Assembly: GCA_024233115.1 (NCBI GenBank)
Contig: JACKQB010000002.1
Span: 248,001 to 312,000, forward strand
DNA: 64,000 nt
Origin: Akkermansiaceae bacterium
GTDB lineage: Bacteria; Verrucomicrobiota; Verrucomicrobiia; Verrucomicrobiales; Akkermansiaceae
Direction of reading: 5' to 3'
A program made the translations under genes and the position numbers. The notes under the pieces were generated by a model, which saw only the letters and a list, made by a program, of their open reading frames with translations, did not search any database and was not told where the DNA came from. Positions 35,510 to 43,649 of this stretch are shown here, piece by piece. Each line of letters begins with the position of its first letter. Position 1 is the first letter of the stretch.

Positions 35510-36579
35510 CAGGCCCAGTCGGGTGTTTCAAAACTCGCCAGTGAAAGATCCCCATCAAGATCACACTCACCGCATAGGTGCTGCGCAAAATGCTCTGCCA
35601 CAGCCGGAGCCATCAAAGTGCCTTTTGATCCCAAACCGTTAAAAAATCCTACCTGCGGCATCGCAGGGTGAAATCCTATCAACGGGCGGCTGTTACGTAT
35701 GATGGGACGAACTCCCGCCTCGTGCCCGATCACCTCCATCGGCACATCCCCCTCGTCCAGCCATGTCCTTAATTTTGTGATCACCTCGTTTTTTCCTGCT
35801 TCAGTCGGAATCGAATTCAAATGATTCCAATCGTAGTTCGCCCCGGCCTTCCACATGCCCCCTTCCCGCGGTGCCAGCCAACCGTTGCAATGGTAACGCT
35901 TCGTTTCATCAAGCCCACCAACCCACAGGCTGAGAACCTCTCCCTTGGCACTGCGATGGGGAATATGACTGAACCAACCGTTGTAGCCGTCGACACCCGA
36001 CAGACCGTAGGCTCCCTGGCAAAGAATGATTTTCCCCGCAAAAACATCCTGCCATCTAACCATATCGTCTTCAAAGGCTACATCGTCCTCCGCAAACTCA
36101 CCGTCCCTCCATGCGCCTGAATCAATGAGTTTATCTTTCACCACCTGAAGGAAAGCCAGGGTATCGAGCCAGGCACCCTGCGACATTTCAATCCCACCCA
36201 GCCCGAGTTTGAACGGCCCTTCGACTCGCGCCATCTCAAACGCCCACTGATCGTGATCACGGGCTTTTTCTTGCCACTTATCGCGCTCCTTTTCCGAGCT
36301 GAACAAACGGACCACGGGCGTTTTCCGATACAGCCGCCTGCCACTCACTTTTTCCAGGGCATGGTAATACGCCACCGCCTTGGGCAAGTATTCCTCCTGG
36401 CGCCACGCCGGGTTCATGCCCTTTCCTGTTAACGGGGTGACCAGCCCAGCCGCCACCCTCGTCGATGAACCCGCGTCCTGACGGTCCACCACCAAGACGG
36501 ACTTTTCACGGTTGAGTAATTCCAGCGCTAATGTGCTCCCGGCAATCCCTTGGCCAATGATTAGAAAATCGACTTTCAT
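35509..36579 (-). CDS. DAO-family FAD-dependent oxidoreductase (candidate MnmC1-type enzyme)
   Basis: 356 residues. An N-terminal FAD Rossmann motif (IIGQGIAGSTLALELL) and conserved DAO features VDRQDAGSSTRVAAGLVTPLTG are followed by the C-terminal VRPIIRNSRPLIGFHP and FFNGLGSKGTLMAPAVAEHFA, which resemble the oxidoreductase half of the tRNA-modifying enzyme MnmC. That domain converts cmnm5U to nm5U, exactly the substrate of the overlapping mnmM product, so a split MnmC pathway is likely. Another DAO substrate (glycine, other amines) cannot be excluded from sequence alone. Confidence 0.82.
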   Translation of the reverse strand: MKVDFLIIGQGIAGSTLALELLNREKSVLVVDRQDAGSSTRVAAGLVTPLTGKGMNPAWRQEEYLPKAVAYYHALEKVSGRRLYRKTPVVRLFSSEKERDKWQEKARDHDQWAFEMARVEGPFKLGLGGIEMSQGAWLDTLAFLQVVKDKLIDSGAWRDGEFAEDDVAFEDDMVRWQDVFAGKIILCQGAYGLSGVDGYNGWFSHIPHRSAKGEVLSLWVGGLDETKRYHCNGWLAPREGGMWKAGANYDWNHLNSIPTEAGKNEVITKLRTWLDEGDVPMEVIGHEAGVRPIIRNSRPLIGFHPAMPQVGFFNGLGSKGTLMAPAVAEHFAQHLCGECDLDGDLSLASFETPDWA

Positions 36580-36684
36580 CCAAACAATTCCATAACGTAT
36601 TTATGCGAATATGGAAACACCAGATTTGACTCGAATTGTCCCCCTGCTATAAGTGCAGGTAACAACAAACATTCTAACAACATC

Positions 36685-37074
36685 ATGCACATGTATTACA
36701 TCGCCGAAACAGCCAAATCCTTTGAACAGGCGTCCGCCGACCTCGAGGTGTCCGTCAAAGATAACCAGTTCGGAGTTCTCCACATCCACGACCTCGGCGC
36801 GACCTTGCGCAGCAAAGGTATCGATTTTACCGAGGAATGCCGCGTCTTTGAAGTCTGCAACCCCGGACAAGCCGCCAAGGTATTGGCCACCGACATGCGA
36901 CTCAATATGGCGCTGCCCTGCCGGATATCAGTCTACACGGAAAAAGGCAAAACCATGCTCGGACTGATCAAACCCGAACAGATGCTGGCTGCCCTGTCTG
37001 ATGATCCCACCCTGATCCAAGTCGCCAAAGAGGTGGAGGCCCAGACCATCAAGATGATCGACGAGGCGAAGTGA
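36685..37074 (+). CDS. DUF302 family protein
   Basis: 129 residues of the DUF302 fold: SFEQASADLEVSVKDNQFGVLHIHDL, FTEECRVFEVCNPGQAAKVLATD, and MALPCRISVYTEKGKTMLGLIKPEQML. Family members are small soluble proteins of unknown biochemical role, sometimes near metal or redox genes. Three cysteines are present. It is transcribed alone, divergently from the DAO-family gene, with 105 bases between. Confidence 0.9.
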   Translation: MHMYYIAETAKSFEQASADLEVSVKDNQFGVLHIHDLGATLRSKGIDFTEECRVFEVCNPGQAAKVLATDMRLNMALPCRISVYTEKGKTMLGLIKPEQMLAALSDDPTLIQVAKEVEAQTIKMIDEAK

Positions 37075-37193
37075 TATGGAAATATGGGGTGTGGACTTGT
37101 AGTCCGCGACTTCCTGTAGTGCGCCATGCTTTGGGTTGATCAGCGATTGGCAGCCGGAGACTGCAAGCCTCCACTCTATACAGCTCCACCTAT

Positions 37194-38240
37194 TTAAAAC
37201 CCGTCCACAGCCTCCCAGCCTTCACGCCCGCCCCAGATGCGTTGCCAGACCAGGGCAATGGCGGCCGGGTAGTTCACACCCAGGGGTCTCAACATCGGTG
37301 CCAGGGTCCGGCCTTCGCTGTCGCGGCTCATGTGCCACTGGAAAATAGGTTGCATGACCCCGTGGCGGGGGTCGCGGATTTCGGTGAACCGCATATCGAC
37401 GATCACCAGGGTGCCATCATCGCCCTCGCGCGCTACCCAGTGCCCACGGGAAAACCACTTTAAGGCGTCCAGGGTCTCATCACCTTCGAAGCGGCTGGCC
37501 AGCTCGCGGTTTTTGGGGATATATTGATAAGTCGCATGCCCCACATCAAATGGCGACCAATAGGTCAGATAATACCCCTTTTCCGTCTCGATCAAACCAC
37601 GCCACAGGATCGTGTTGAATGAACTGGGGGCAACGGCGACCAACTCAGCACCGGGGATTCTCCCGGCGAGTCCCCTTTGCATCTCCCGGCCGGCCCATTC
37701 TTTCATGGCAAAGCCGAAAGCGAGGTAGAGGCAGGATAACTCGATGGCCCAGGTCATGATACGTCTGCGTTTCAAGTAGTCCTTTACGTCCAGTCGGAGC
37801 GCTTTCACAATCCCAACCAGCAGTGGCAAGGTGAACAAGGGGTCGACGATAAAAAAAACATTCATCGCCAGCCGGTAGTTGGAAAAGGGGTCAAAAACCT
37901 GCGTCCCATAGGTGGTAAAACAATCGACCAACGAGTGGGTGCTCCATGCCCAGAATACCATCCATGCCATTTCCCTGGGCACGACTCCCCGCGCCTGGTA
38001 ACGCCTGGCCAAGGGTTTCGCCAGCACCAGGCTCGCCAGGATCATCACGAGGATTGAATGCGATATCCCCCGGTGCCAGCGGATTCCCGCCGCTGCATCC
38101 AAAAATGGCAGCGCCACGATATCGAGGTCGGGAAGCGTCCCGAAAAAAGCCCCCCAGGCGGCACCGCGCCAGCCGAGTTTTTTTCCAAGGATCAGCTCAC
38201 CGACCGCTGCGCCTACGACAGCTTGAGTCAGGGAGTCCAC
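37194..38240 (-). CDS. YdjM-type inner-membrane metal-dependent hydrolase (DUF457)
   Basis: 348 residues. The N-terminus MDSLTQAVVGAAVGELILGKK and metal-ligand motifs GTLPDLDI and WHRGISHSILV match the YdjM family of membrane-bound metal-dependent hydrolases, with about four to five membrane segments in the first half. The C-terminal half is a soluble domain (IPGAELVAVAPSSFNTILWRGLIETEKGYYL) as seen in longer members. Physiological substrate is not known. Transcribed alone. Confidence 0.9.
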   Translation of the reverse strand: MDSLTQAVVGAAVGELILGKKLGWRGAAWGAFFGTLPDLDIVALPFLDAAAGIRWHRGISHSILVMILASLVLAKPLARRYQARGVVPREMAWMVFWAWSTHSLVDCFTTYGTQVFDPFSNYRLAMNVFFIVDPLFTLPLLVGIVKALRLDVKDYLKRRRIMTWAIELSCLYLAFGFAMKEWAGREMQRGLAGRIPGAELVAVAPSSFNTILWRGLIETEKGYYLTYWSPFDVGHATYQYIPKNRELASRFEGDETLDALKWFSRGHWVAREGDDGTLVIVDMRFTEIRDPRHGVMQPIFQWHMSRDSEGRTLAPMLRPLGVNYPAAIALVWQRIWGGREGWEAVDGF

Positions 38241-38272
38241 GGTTTGAAACCAATCGATCTAAGGTTAATCAA

Positions 38273-38761
38273 TCACTTGAGCAGGTCGTCCACTTTCTGG
38301 GTTTTCGGGTCCCAGTAGGCAATGGCCGTGACCACCCCACGGGAATTCAGGGTGAGTATGGTTACTTTTCCATCCTGGGTTGGAAATGGATCGAGCAAGC
38401 CCTCGGCATCGGCGAGGATGATCCGATGGGCATACTTACGCATCTTCGGTAAGGCAAAAGTGCGGCCAATTCCGGGCATACCATGGATATTCGCCACATA
38501 AACCGCCTTTTTCCCCGGCAAATAGGCTGCTCCTTTTTCGTGCAGGACTTTGTTCGCTTTTTTCCCGGTCGACATATCAAAGGTCACCATCAGGTAGCGG
38601 GTTCCCTTGTTCAACGTGTATGCCTTGCCGTGTTGGTCAGCGGCTTTGAAGGGAGCTACGGTGTCCCCTTTCTGGTAGGTCTTCACCGCGACTTCCTGGG
38701 CCTGGGCGGTGAAGATGAAAAAGGGAAGAACCAGAAGCTTGATGAGGGTGTGTTTGTTCAT
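38273..38761 (-). CDS. Secreted thioredoxin-fold protein lacking the redox cysteines
   Basis: 162 residues with a signal peptide (LIKLLVLPFFIFTAQA). The rest resembles the redoxin/thioredoxin-like fold: GDTVAPFKAADQHGKAYTLN, a strand RYLMVTFDMSTGKKANK at the place where the active site should be, and TILTLNSRGVVTAIAYWDP near the end. The usual Cys pair is absent; Ser/Thr occupy that loop, and there are no cysteines in the mature part. It is the last gene of the long minus-strand run from 46274, about 59 bases after the preceding gene, and may belong to it. Likely a non-enzymatic or structural member. Confidence 0.65.
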   Translation of the reverse strand: MNKHTLIKLLVLPFFIFTAQAQEVAVKTYQKGDTVAPFKAADQHGKAYTLNKGTRYLMVTFDMSTGKKANKVLHEKGAAYLPGKKAVYVANIHGMPGIGRTFALPKMRKYAHRIILADAEGLLDPFPTQDGKVTILTLNSRGVVTAIAYWDPKTQKVDDLLK

Positions 38762-38820
38762 TGGTGTTGTGGATGGATTTGCTAATTATGCGCTTGGTAG
38801 AGTAGATGTCAATGGGTGGA

Positions 38821-39468
38821 TTATCTTGCCGCGGGTTGAATGAGATCGGGGTCGTCTTTTTTAAACGGTAGCCCGTCTTTCCTGATCCTATATCCTTCTT
38901 TTTCCGTCTCGGTATCGGCCTGATAAAGCACCACCGAGCCATCGGCACTCAATACAGGGATACCCGTCTTCCAGATGGCATCATCCCATACTTTGGTATC
39001 AGGGTTCCAACCTGGCACCAGCAAGGGTTGTGACGGCTCGGCATTGCCGTCGATCGTTCTGCCTTTGAAATAGGCCCAGCCATTTTCACCGGCTCGCAGC
39101 ACTTCTTCCCGGGGAACCACCTTGTTATCGGGCAGGGAGCCGGAGCAGACCGAGGACTCCGCAATGTGGAAAATCTCCTCCGAATCCCTGCCCGCCGCGA
39201 TGATCAGCTGGCCAAGGTATCCGTTCGATGAGCTCAAATCCAACGATTTTGCTTCAGGGTCATCAGCCATGGCTTCCGCTGACGGGAGCTCCAAATAATC
39301 TTTTTCAAACTCGACAAGCTGCTCGTGGATCAGGCGGGCATTGTTACAGTAACGAATGTAAGCCTCGGTCGGTTTCAGCTTCTGCTGGATAGCATACCAG
39401 GCCGCCCCGGCACCCAGAAGGGCGACAATCAGCATGCCTAACATTATTTTTTTCGGATTTAGTTTCAT
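38821..39468 (-). CDS. Membrane-anchored protein with a pseudopilin-like N-terminus, unknown function
   Basis: 215 residues from the ATG at 39468. One N-terminal membrane helix (KKIMLGMLIVALLGAGAAWYAIQQK) is followed by a helix carrying YIRYCNNARLIHEQLVEFEKDYLELPS, typical of pseudopilin-like proteins of this group, and a C-terminal beta domain with SADGSVVLYQAD. It starts 13 bases after the MFS-cytochrome gene and probably belongs to the same transcript. Role unknown. Confidence 0.65.
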   Translation of the reverse strand: MKLNPKKIMLGMLIVALLGAGAAWYAIQQKLKPTEAYIRYCNNARLIHEQLVEFEKDYLELPSAEAMADDPEAKSLDLSSSNGYLGQLIIAAGRDSEEIFHIAESSVCSGSLPDNKVVPREEVLRAGENGWAYFKGRTIDGNAEPSQPLLVPGWNPDTKVWDDAIWKTGIPVLSADGSVVLYQADTETEKEGYRIRKDGLPFKKDDPDLIQPAAR

Positions 39469-39481
39469 TGTGGTTTGGTGG

Positions 39482-41311
39482 TTATTTTGTTCTGAGAATC
39501 CTAACATAATCGACCAATGTTTTCACATCGGAGTCCGATAACAGCTCGTGTCCCGGCATGTCTGTTCCGGGGATGCCAAACTTGATCACACGGGCGAGCA
39601 TGAGTCCGCCGTCATCGACAGAGGTAAAGGCAAACGGGCCATCAACCAGATTGGCTGGCGGCTTTGCCCACAGGCCTGCAAGCACTCCATCCCCCCTGCC
39701 CTGCCCGCCATGGCAAGACATACAGTGACTGCTGTAGAGTTCCTGTCCACGATCCGCCGACTTTGCGCGGGTGCTTGATGCCGGTGCCCAACGATGGATT
39801 GTTTGCTGCCGCTTGGCGAAATCATCTTCGTCGAAAGCAGCCAGAAACTCGACCAAGGCATCCCCGCGCTCATCTTCAAACAAGTGTGCATAGCTGGGCA
39901 TGGTACTGTGAGGGCTGAGTGATTTGGGATCGATAAAGTGCTGTCGCATCCATCCTTTGGACCGACGTAGCCCCACTTGCAGTAAATCCGGCCCCTGGCG
40001 TCTGTTCCCGATGATCACCGGCGACTCCCTGGTGATCGTGCCGAGATCCCGGGCAGGCCCCCACAGGGTAACATCCCTTGTCTCCGGTCGCACATAACGC
40101 GAGTGACAATGGATGCAACCTTCACTGATATACACTTCACGTCCCAAGGAAATGGGATCGTTCTCGTTTGAGGGCCCTGATTTTTTACTCAATGACAACC
40201 ATGCCACACACAAAATAGCGACCATACCACACACGATCACCTCTCGTTTGCGATCTTTGATAACACACCACACGGCGGGAAAAATCATCACGATACCTGC
40301 GACGACCACGAAGGCTTCAGGCACCTTATTCAAATCCTGGGCCATACCGATCCCCATGGCCGAGCCGAGCCAGCCGGCGACGGCAAACAACACAACCGCT
40401 CGCAGCGTGGCTCCTTGCTGCCCTAACCACACCGCCGGGTAAAGAATCAACGCCACCGAATACAACGACACCCCCGCAGGGTACAAATACCCGGCAATCG
40501 ACCTGAGTCCATCCTCCGAGGCCATCAACCCGGCAACCCCCAGCAGGGCAAAGGCCGAGGCTAACACCAGGATGATCCGGCCACGTAATAACAACCAGCC
40601 GGAAAATACGGCGACCAACAAATGCACGATGGCATTCCTCCAGAGATAGGACTCACCCCAGGTGCCCAGCTTGATTTCCTGATTGTGCTGGATGATATAA
40701 AACGCCGCCGAATCCAGCCAGACAAGCATGGTAAAACAAACCACCCCGACCAGAAACAGCCGCATGCTCCTGGCCTTCCCCCTACCCGACTTGCCAGTGA
40801 CCGGATGGATAGGAAGCAACCCCAACAAGAGCACAGCCGCAGCCGTTAGATAACACCGCGCAGATGGAGTGGCTTGAAAAATCCAGGGCAGATTGCTCAG
40901 CATGTAGGCCAGACCTGTTCCCAGACCTGCGCCGAGATAGACATGATCCATGAGTCGCCCTAGGTGGGCTGCCAACAAAACGGTCAACACGCCCAGCCCA
41001 AGGCCGATTCCCGCAGCAATCGCAATATGGACGACTGGATTGGATGGCGAAAGCACAGCCAACGGTGGCATCGCCGCACAAAACACCGCAGCCACCCTCA
41101 TCATCGAAACCCATGAAAACATCTTCCGCAACGGCAGCACCAGAACGCTTCCAGCCATGCCGCCCAATGCCATCGCCCCCATCACCCCCTTCAATGAACC
41201 CGCTGCCAGCCCACGACTTTCCAGGATTTCTAAAAAGGAAAATTGCGCGAAGATGAGGAAGTAAAAATACACTCCCGTCACCCAGATAACGCCCTGTAAA
41301 AACCCTCTCAT
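39482..41311 (-). CDS. MFS-type permease fused to two cytochrome c domains (CcoO-like and CcoP-like)
   Basis: 609 residues from the ATG at 41311 (family-like sequence begins there). Residues 1 to about 390 form 11-12 hydrophobic segments of MFS type. After residue 405 come two haem c domains. The first carries EGCIHCHSRYVRPE and QGPDL, with the axial Met in HSTMPSYAHLF, closely resembling the CcoO subunit of cbb3 oxidase. The second carries SSHCMSCHGGQGRGDG with the Met in GTDMPGH. The haem domains should face the periplasm. Coupling a permease-like membrane part to CcoO/CcoP-like cytochromes is unusual. The gene lies 2 bases after the small membrane gene in the same operon as the CcoN-like subunit. 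Confidence 0.85.
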   Translation of the reverse strand: MRGFLQGVIWVTGVYFYFLIFAQFSFLEILESRGLAAGSLKGVMGAMALGGMAGSVLVLPLRKMFSWVSMMRVAAVFCAAMPPLAVLSPSNPVVHIAIAAGIGLGLGVLTVLLAAHLGRLMDHVYLGAGLGTGLAYMLSNLPWIFQATPSARCYLTAAAVLLLGLLPIHPVTGKSGRGKARSMRLFLVGVVCFTMLVWLDSAAFYIIQHNQEIKLGTWGESYLWRNAIVHLLVAVFSGWLLLRGRIILVLASAFALLGVAGLMASEDGLRSIAGYLYPAGVSLYSVALILYPAVWLGQQGATLRAVVLFAVAGWLGSAMGIGMAQDLNKVPEAFVVVAGIVMIFPAVWCVIKDRKREVIVCGMVAILCVAWLSLSKKSGPSNENDPISLGREVYISEGCIHCHSRYVRPETRDVTLWGPARDLGTITRESPVIIGNRRQGPDLLQVGLRRSKGWMRQHFIDPKSLSPHSTMPSYAHLFEDERGDALVEFLAAFDEDDFAKRQQTIHRWAPASSTRAKSADRGQELYSSHCMSCHGGQGRGDGVLAGLWAKPPANLVDGPFAFTSVDDGGLMLARVIKFGIPGTDMPGHELLSDSDVKTLVDYVRILRTK

Positions 41312-41313
41312 CG

Positions 41314-41706
41314 TTATTTTTCCGACAGGTCGAGCCAACTTTTCTTCAGTCCCGTGATTTGAATACCTGCGATCACCAGATCGGTGAGCAGCACCGTGAG
41401 CCATCGCATTTCCCAACCAACTCCAAAGATTTTCCAGGTTAGAAAACAGGCGACCGATAGTCGCACCAGCGCGGTCACCCGCCACTGCATTTTCCAACCC
41501 GCCGCATCCTCACGCTTGACCAGGAAATAGGACACGCCCACCGCCATGACAAAAATCCCGACAAAGGAAATCATGTCAGCAGGCTCGGGAATGTCTTTCA
41601 TGCCCATCAAATGCAGCGTCCACACCGGGGCCAGCACCAGCAGAATACCCGTGCTCGCATCGCAGGCACCTACTGCCCATTGAAATAGTTTGAGTTTATT
41701 GTTCAT
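41314..41706 (-). CDS. Small four-helix membrane protein, unknown, in the oxidase-like operon
   Basis: 130 residues, four predicted membrane segments (first ACDASTGILLVLAPVWTLHLMG; second MISFVGIFVMAVGVSYFLV; third RVTALVRLSVACFLTWKIFG; fourth TVLLTDLVIAGIQITG). Its ATG at 41706 overlaps the end of the CcoN-like gene by 11 bases, and it ends 2 bases before the MFS-cytochrome gene. Size and position recall accessory oxidase subunits, but I find no specific similarity. Confidence 0.75.
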   Translation of the reverse strand: MNNKLKLFQWAVGACDASTGILLVLAPVWTLHLMGMKDIPEPADMISFVGIFVMAVGVSYFLVKREDAAGWKMQWRVTALVRLSVACFLTWKIFGVGWEMRWLTVLLTDLVIAGIQITGLKKSWLDLSEK

Positions 41707-42967
41707 GATTTGTTAGTTGTAAAAACCCCGACCACCAGCGGAAAGATGCCCATAACATCACCAGCCCGCACACCACCCTGAGGAGGTAAATCTTTATCAT
41801 GCCCTCGCCCTGCATGATCACAAAGCCGGCATCATTTCCCTCGTTCCATCCGGAATACCACATCAGCACAACGTATCCCGCCACCGCCAACTGCCAGTAG
41901 GCAAATTCACGTTCCCTGCACAGCAGCCGACCGCACTTCTCCGGCAGCACCTGCCCCATTAACAGCATCAGGAAACTGGAGCAAAATCCAGCCATCGCCA
42001 CATGAGAATGAGCCACCAGACCATTGGTGAATTTCAAATGGTCGAGCCAGCCTGGAAGAAAGCTCAGCCAACCTGTTAGGATCAGCAGCAGCAACCATGC
42101 CATCGTTGCGTGACTCCATTTTAATACCCCTGGCCGCCAATTCCAAAATTTGAAATACACCGGCATCAGCGGCATCCAGATAACCAGACTGCCAAGCCCG
42201 AGAATTTGCTCTAGCTCGCGGTGTGAGCTATTGCCCTGCTTCATCAGCATGACTAACAGAGTTTCCAGACCAAATGCCGACCAACAAAGTTTCGCCCATC
42301 GACTCAAGCCGTCGCGTTTTTCACAGCCACACATCATCGGCAGGATCAGCAGTAAAAACAGGATGGATAGCGTCGATCCCAGTAAACTCACACCCGTGGG
42401 GCCACCCGTATCGGGGTTTACAGGCGGGTAAATGTCAGGACCTGTTGCAAGATAAAGCGTCACCGGAATGGGCAACAGTCCCAGCAGACCCAGGAGCCTC
42501 ATCCTGTTTCCTGGTTGATGCTTTCGCTGCCACCACGCGACCGCTAACAGCACCCATAGACCCGACATCACCGCCACAAAGAGGTAACATGACAGCCCTT
42601 TCCAATCGAGAAAGATCTTGCCGCTACTCACCCCGGACAACCATGCTCCGCAGCCCATTACCAGCGCCATCGACCACAGCCAGACGACGGAACGGGCATA
42701 TGCACCGACCACTGTCTCATGCACCCGGTAGACGTACAACAACACCCCCATCAGCGGCAAGCTCACCCAGCCGTAGAGGTGGATATTGAGGTGCAGAGGC
42801 ACCAACCTTCCGTAGGTCCACTCCCCCAGCAGTAATCCCGTTTCGGGAACCACTAACAAGACGGCAAGTAAAACACCGATCACATTGGCGAACAACATCC
42901 AGCCCAAGGCATGGGTGGATGCCGACAGCACCGCCGGGTGATCCGGTATTTCAGGTTTCGCACTCAT
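41696..42967 (-). CDS. Haem-copper oxidase subunit I-like (CcoN/NorB-like) membrane protein without evident CuB ligands
   Basis: 423 residues, about 12 membrane segments. Two haem-ligand regions of the family are recognisable: RLVPLHLNIHLYGWVSLPLMG (helix II His) and GLVAHSHVAMAGFCSSFLM (helix X His-x-His). At the places where the CuB histidines and cross-linked Tyr should be (helix VI and VII), the sequence reads LLGSTLSILFLLLILP and LGSLVIWMPLMPVYF, with no His. It may therefore bind haem b without being a normal oxygen-reducing site. It sits 4 bases after the ABC ATPase gene and overlaps the next gene, in one operon with cytochrome c domains. Confidence 0.75.
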   Translation of the reverse strand: MSAKPEIPDHPAVLSASTHALGWMLFANVIGVLLAVLLVVPETGLLLGEWTYGRLVPLHLNIHLYGWVSLPLMGVLLYVYRVHETVVGAYARSVVWLWSMALVMGCGAWLSGVSSGKIFLDWKGLSCYLFVAVMSGLWVLLAVAWWQRKHQPGNRMRLLGLLGLLPIPVTLYLATGPDIYPPVNPDTGGPTGVSLLGSTLSILFLLLILPMMCGCEKRDGLSRWAKLCWSAFGLETLLVMLMKQGNSSHRELEQILGLGSLVIWMPLMPVYFKFWNWRPGVLKWSHATMAWLLLLILTGWLSFLPGWLDHLKFTNGLVAHSHVAMAGFCSSFLMLLMGQVLPEKCGRLLCREREFAYWQLAVAGYVVLMWYSGWNEGNDAGFVIMQGEGMIKIYLLRVVCGLVMLWASFRWWSGFLQLTNHEQ

Positions 42968-42971
42968 CTTG

Positions 42972-43646
42972 CTATTCAACCGATACCACACCGTTGCTAA
43001 CCGTGAGGACACGGTCGGCGCGCTGGGCGAGTTCTTTGTCGTGGGTCGCCATCACCAGCGTGCCGCCTTCGCTTTTCACCAGTTCGAGTAAAAGCGAGAA
43101 TACCTGCTCACGGCTCTTTTCATCGAGGGCACCTGTCGGCTCGTCGGCGAGGATGATATCGGGGCGGTTCATCAGTGCCCGGCACAACGCCGCCCGTTGA
43201 CGCTCGCCGCCGGAAAGATCCTGGATACGGTTGTTCACCCGGTGGCCAATGCCCGTGCGCGCGACGAGCTCATTGAACCGCTCTTTGGCAACAGCGGATT
43301 TGATACCGGCCGCGACACAAGGGATCATGCAGTTTTCGTAGAGTGTCAGGTCGGGGATCAGGTTGTGAAGTTGGAACACAAACCCGATCCGCTCACGCAG
43401 CATCCGGGTTCTCCGGGCTTCGGTGTCCAATGCCTTTCCCTCGACCAACACCACTCCGCTGTCGGCGAAATCAATGCCTGCGAGTATGTGGAGCAAGGTT
43501 GATTTGCCACCACCCGACGGGCCGCAGAGTGCGACGATCTCACCTTTTTGGATTGTCAGGCTGGCACCATGAAGCACCTGGATTTTTCCGTCCTCGTAGC
43601 TTTTGGTGACATCGCGCGCATCGATCAGAGTATTTTCCTTCTTCAT
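42972..43646 (-). CDS. ABC transporter ATP-binding protein (LolD/MacB-like)
   Basis: 224 residues, one nucleotide-binding domain: Walker A GPSGGGKST, Q-loop VFQLHNLIP, signature LSGGERQR, Walker B ILADEPTGALDE, and H-loop ATHDKE. The GALDE form is typical of the LolD/FtsE/MacB group, which drives mechanotransmission rather than ordinary import. The FtsX-type permease gene ends 3 bases upstream, so they form one exporter. It lies between polyprenyl synthase and an oxidase-like subunit in a single transcription unit. Confidence 0.95.
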   Translation of the reverse strand: MKKENTLIDARDVTKSYEDGKIQVLHGASLTIQKGEIVALCGPSGGGKSTLLHILAGIDFADSGVVLVEGKALDTEARRTRMLRERIGFVFQLHNLIPDLTLYENCMIPCVAAGIKSAVAKERFNELVARTGIGHRVNNRIQDLSGGERQRAALCRALMNRPDIILADEPTGALDEKSREQVFSLLLELVKSEGGTLVMATHDKELAQRADRVLTVSNGVVSVE

Positions 43647-43649
43647 CGT

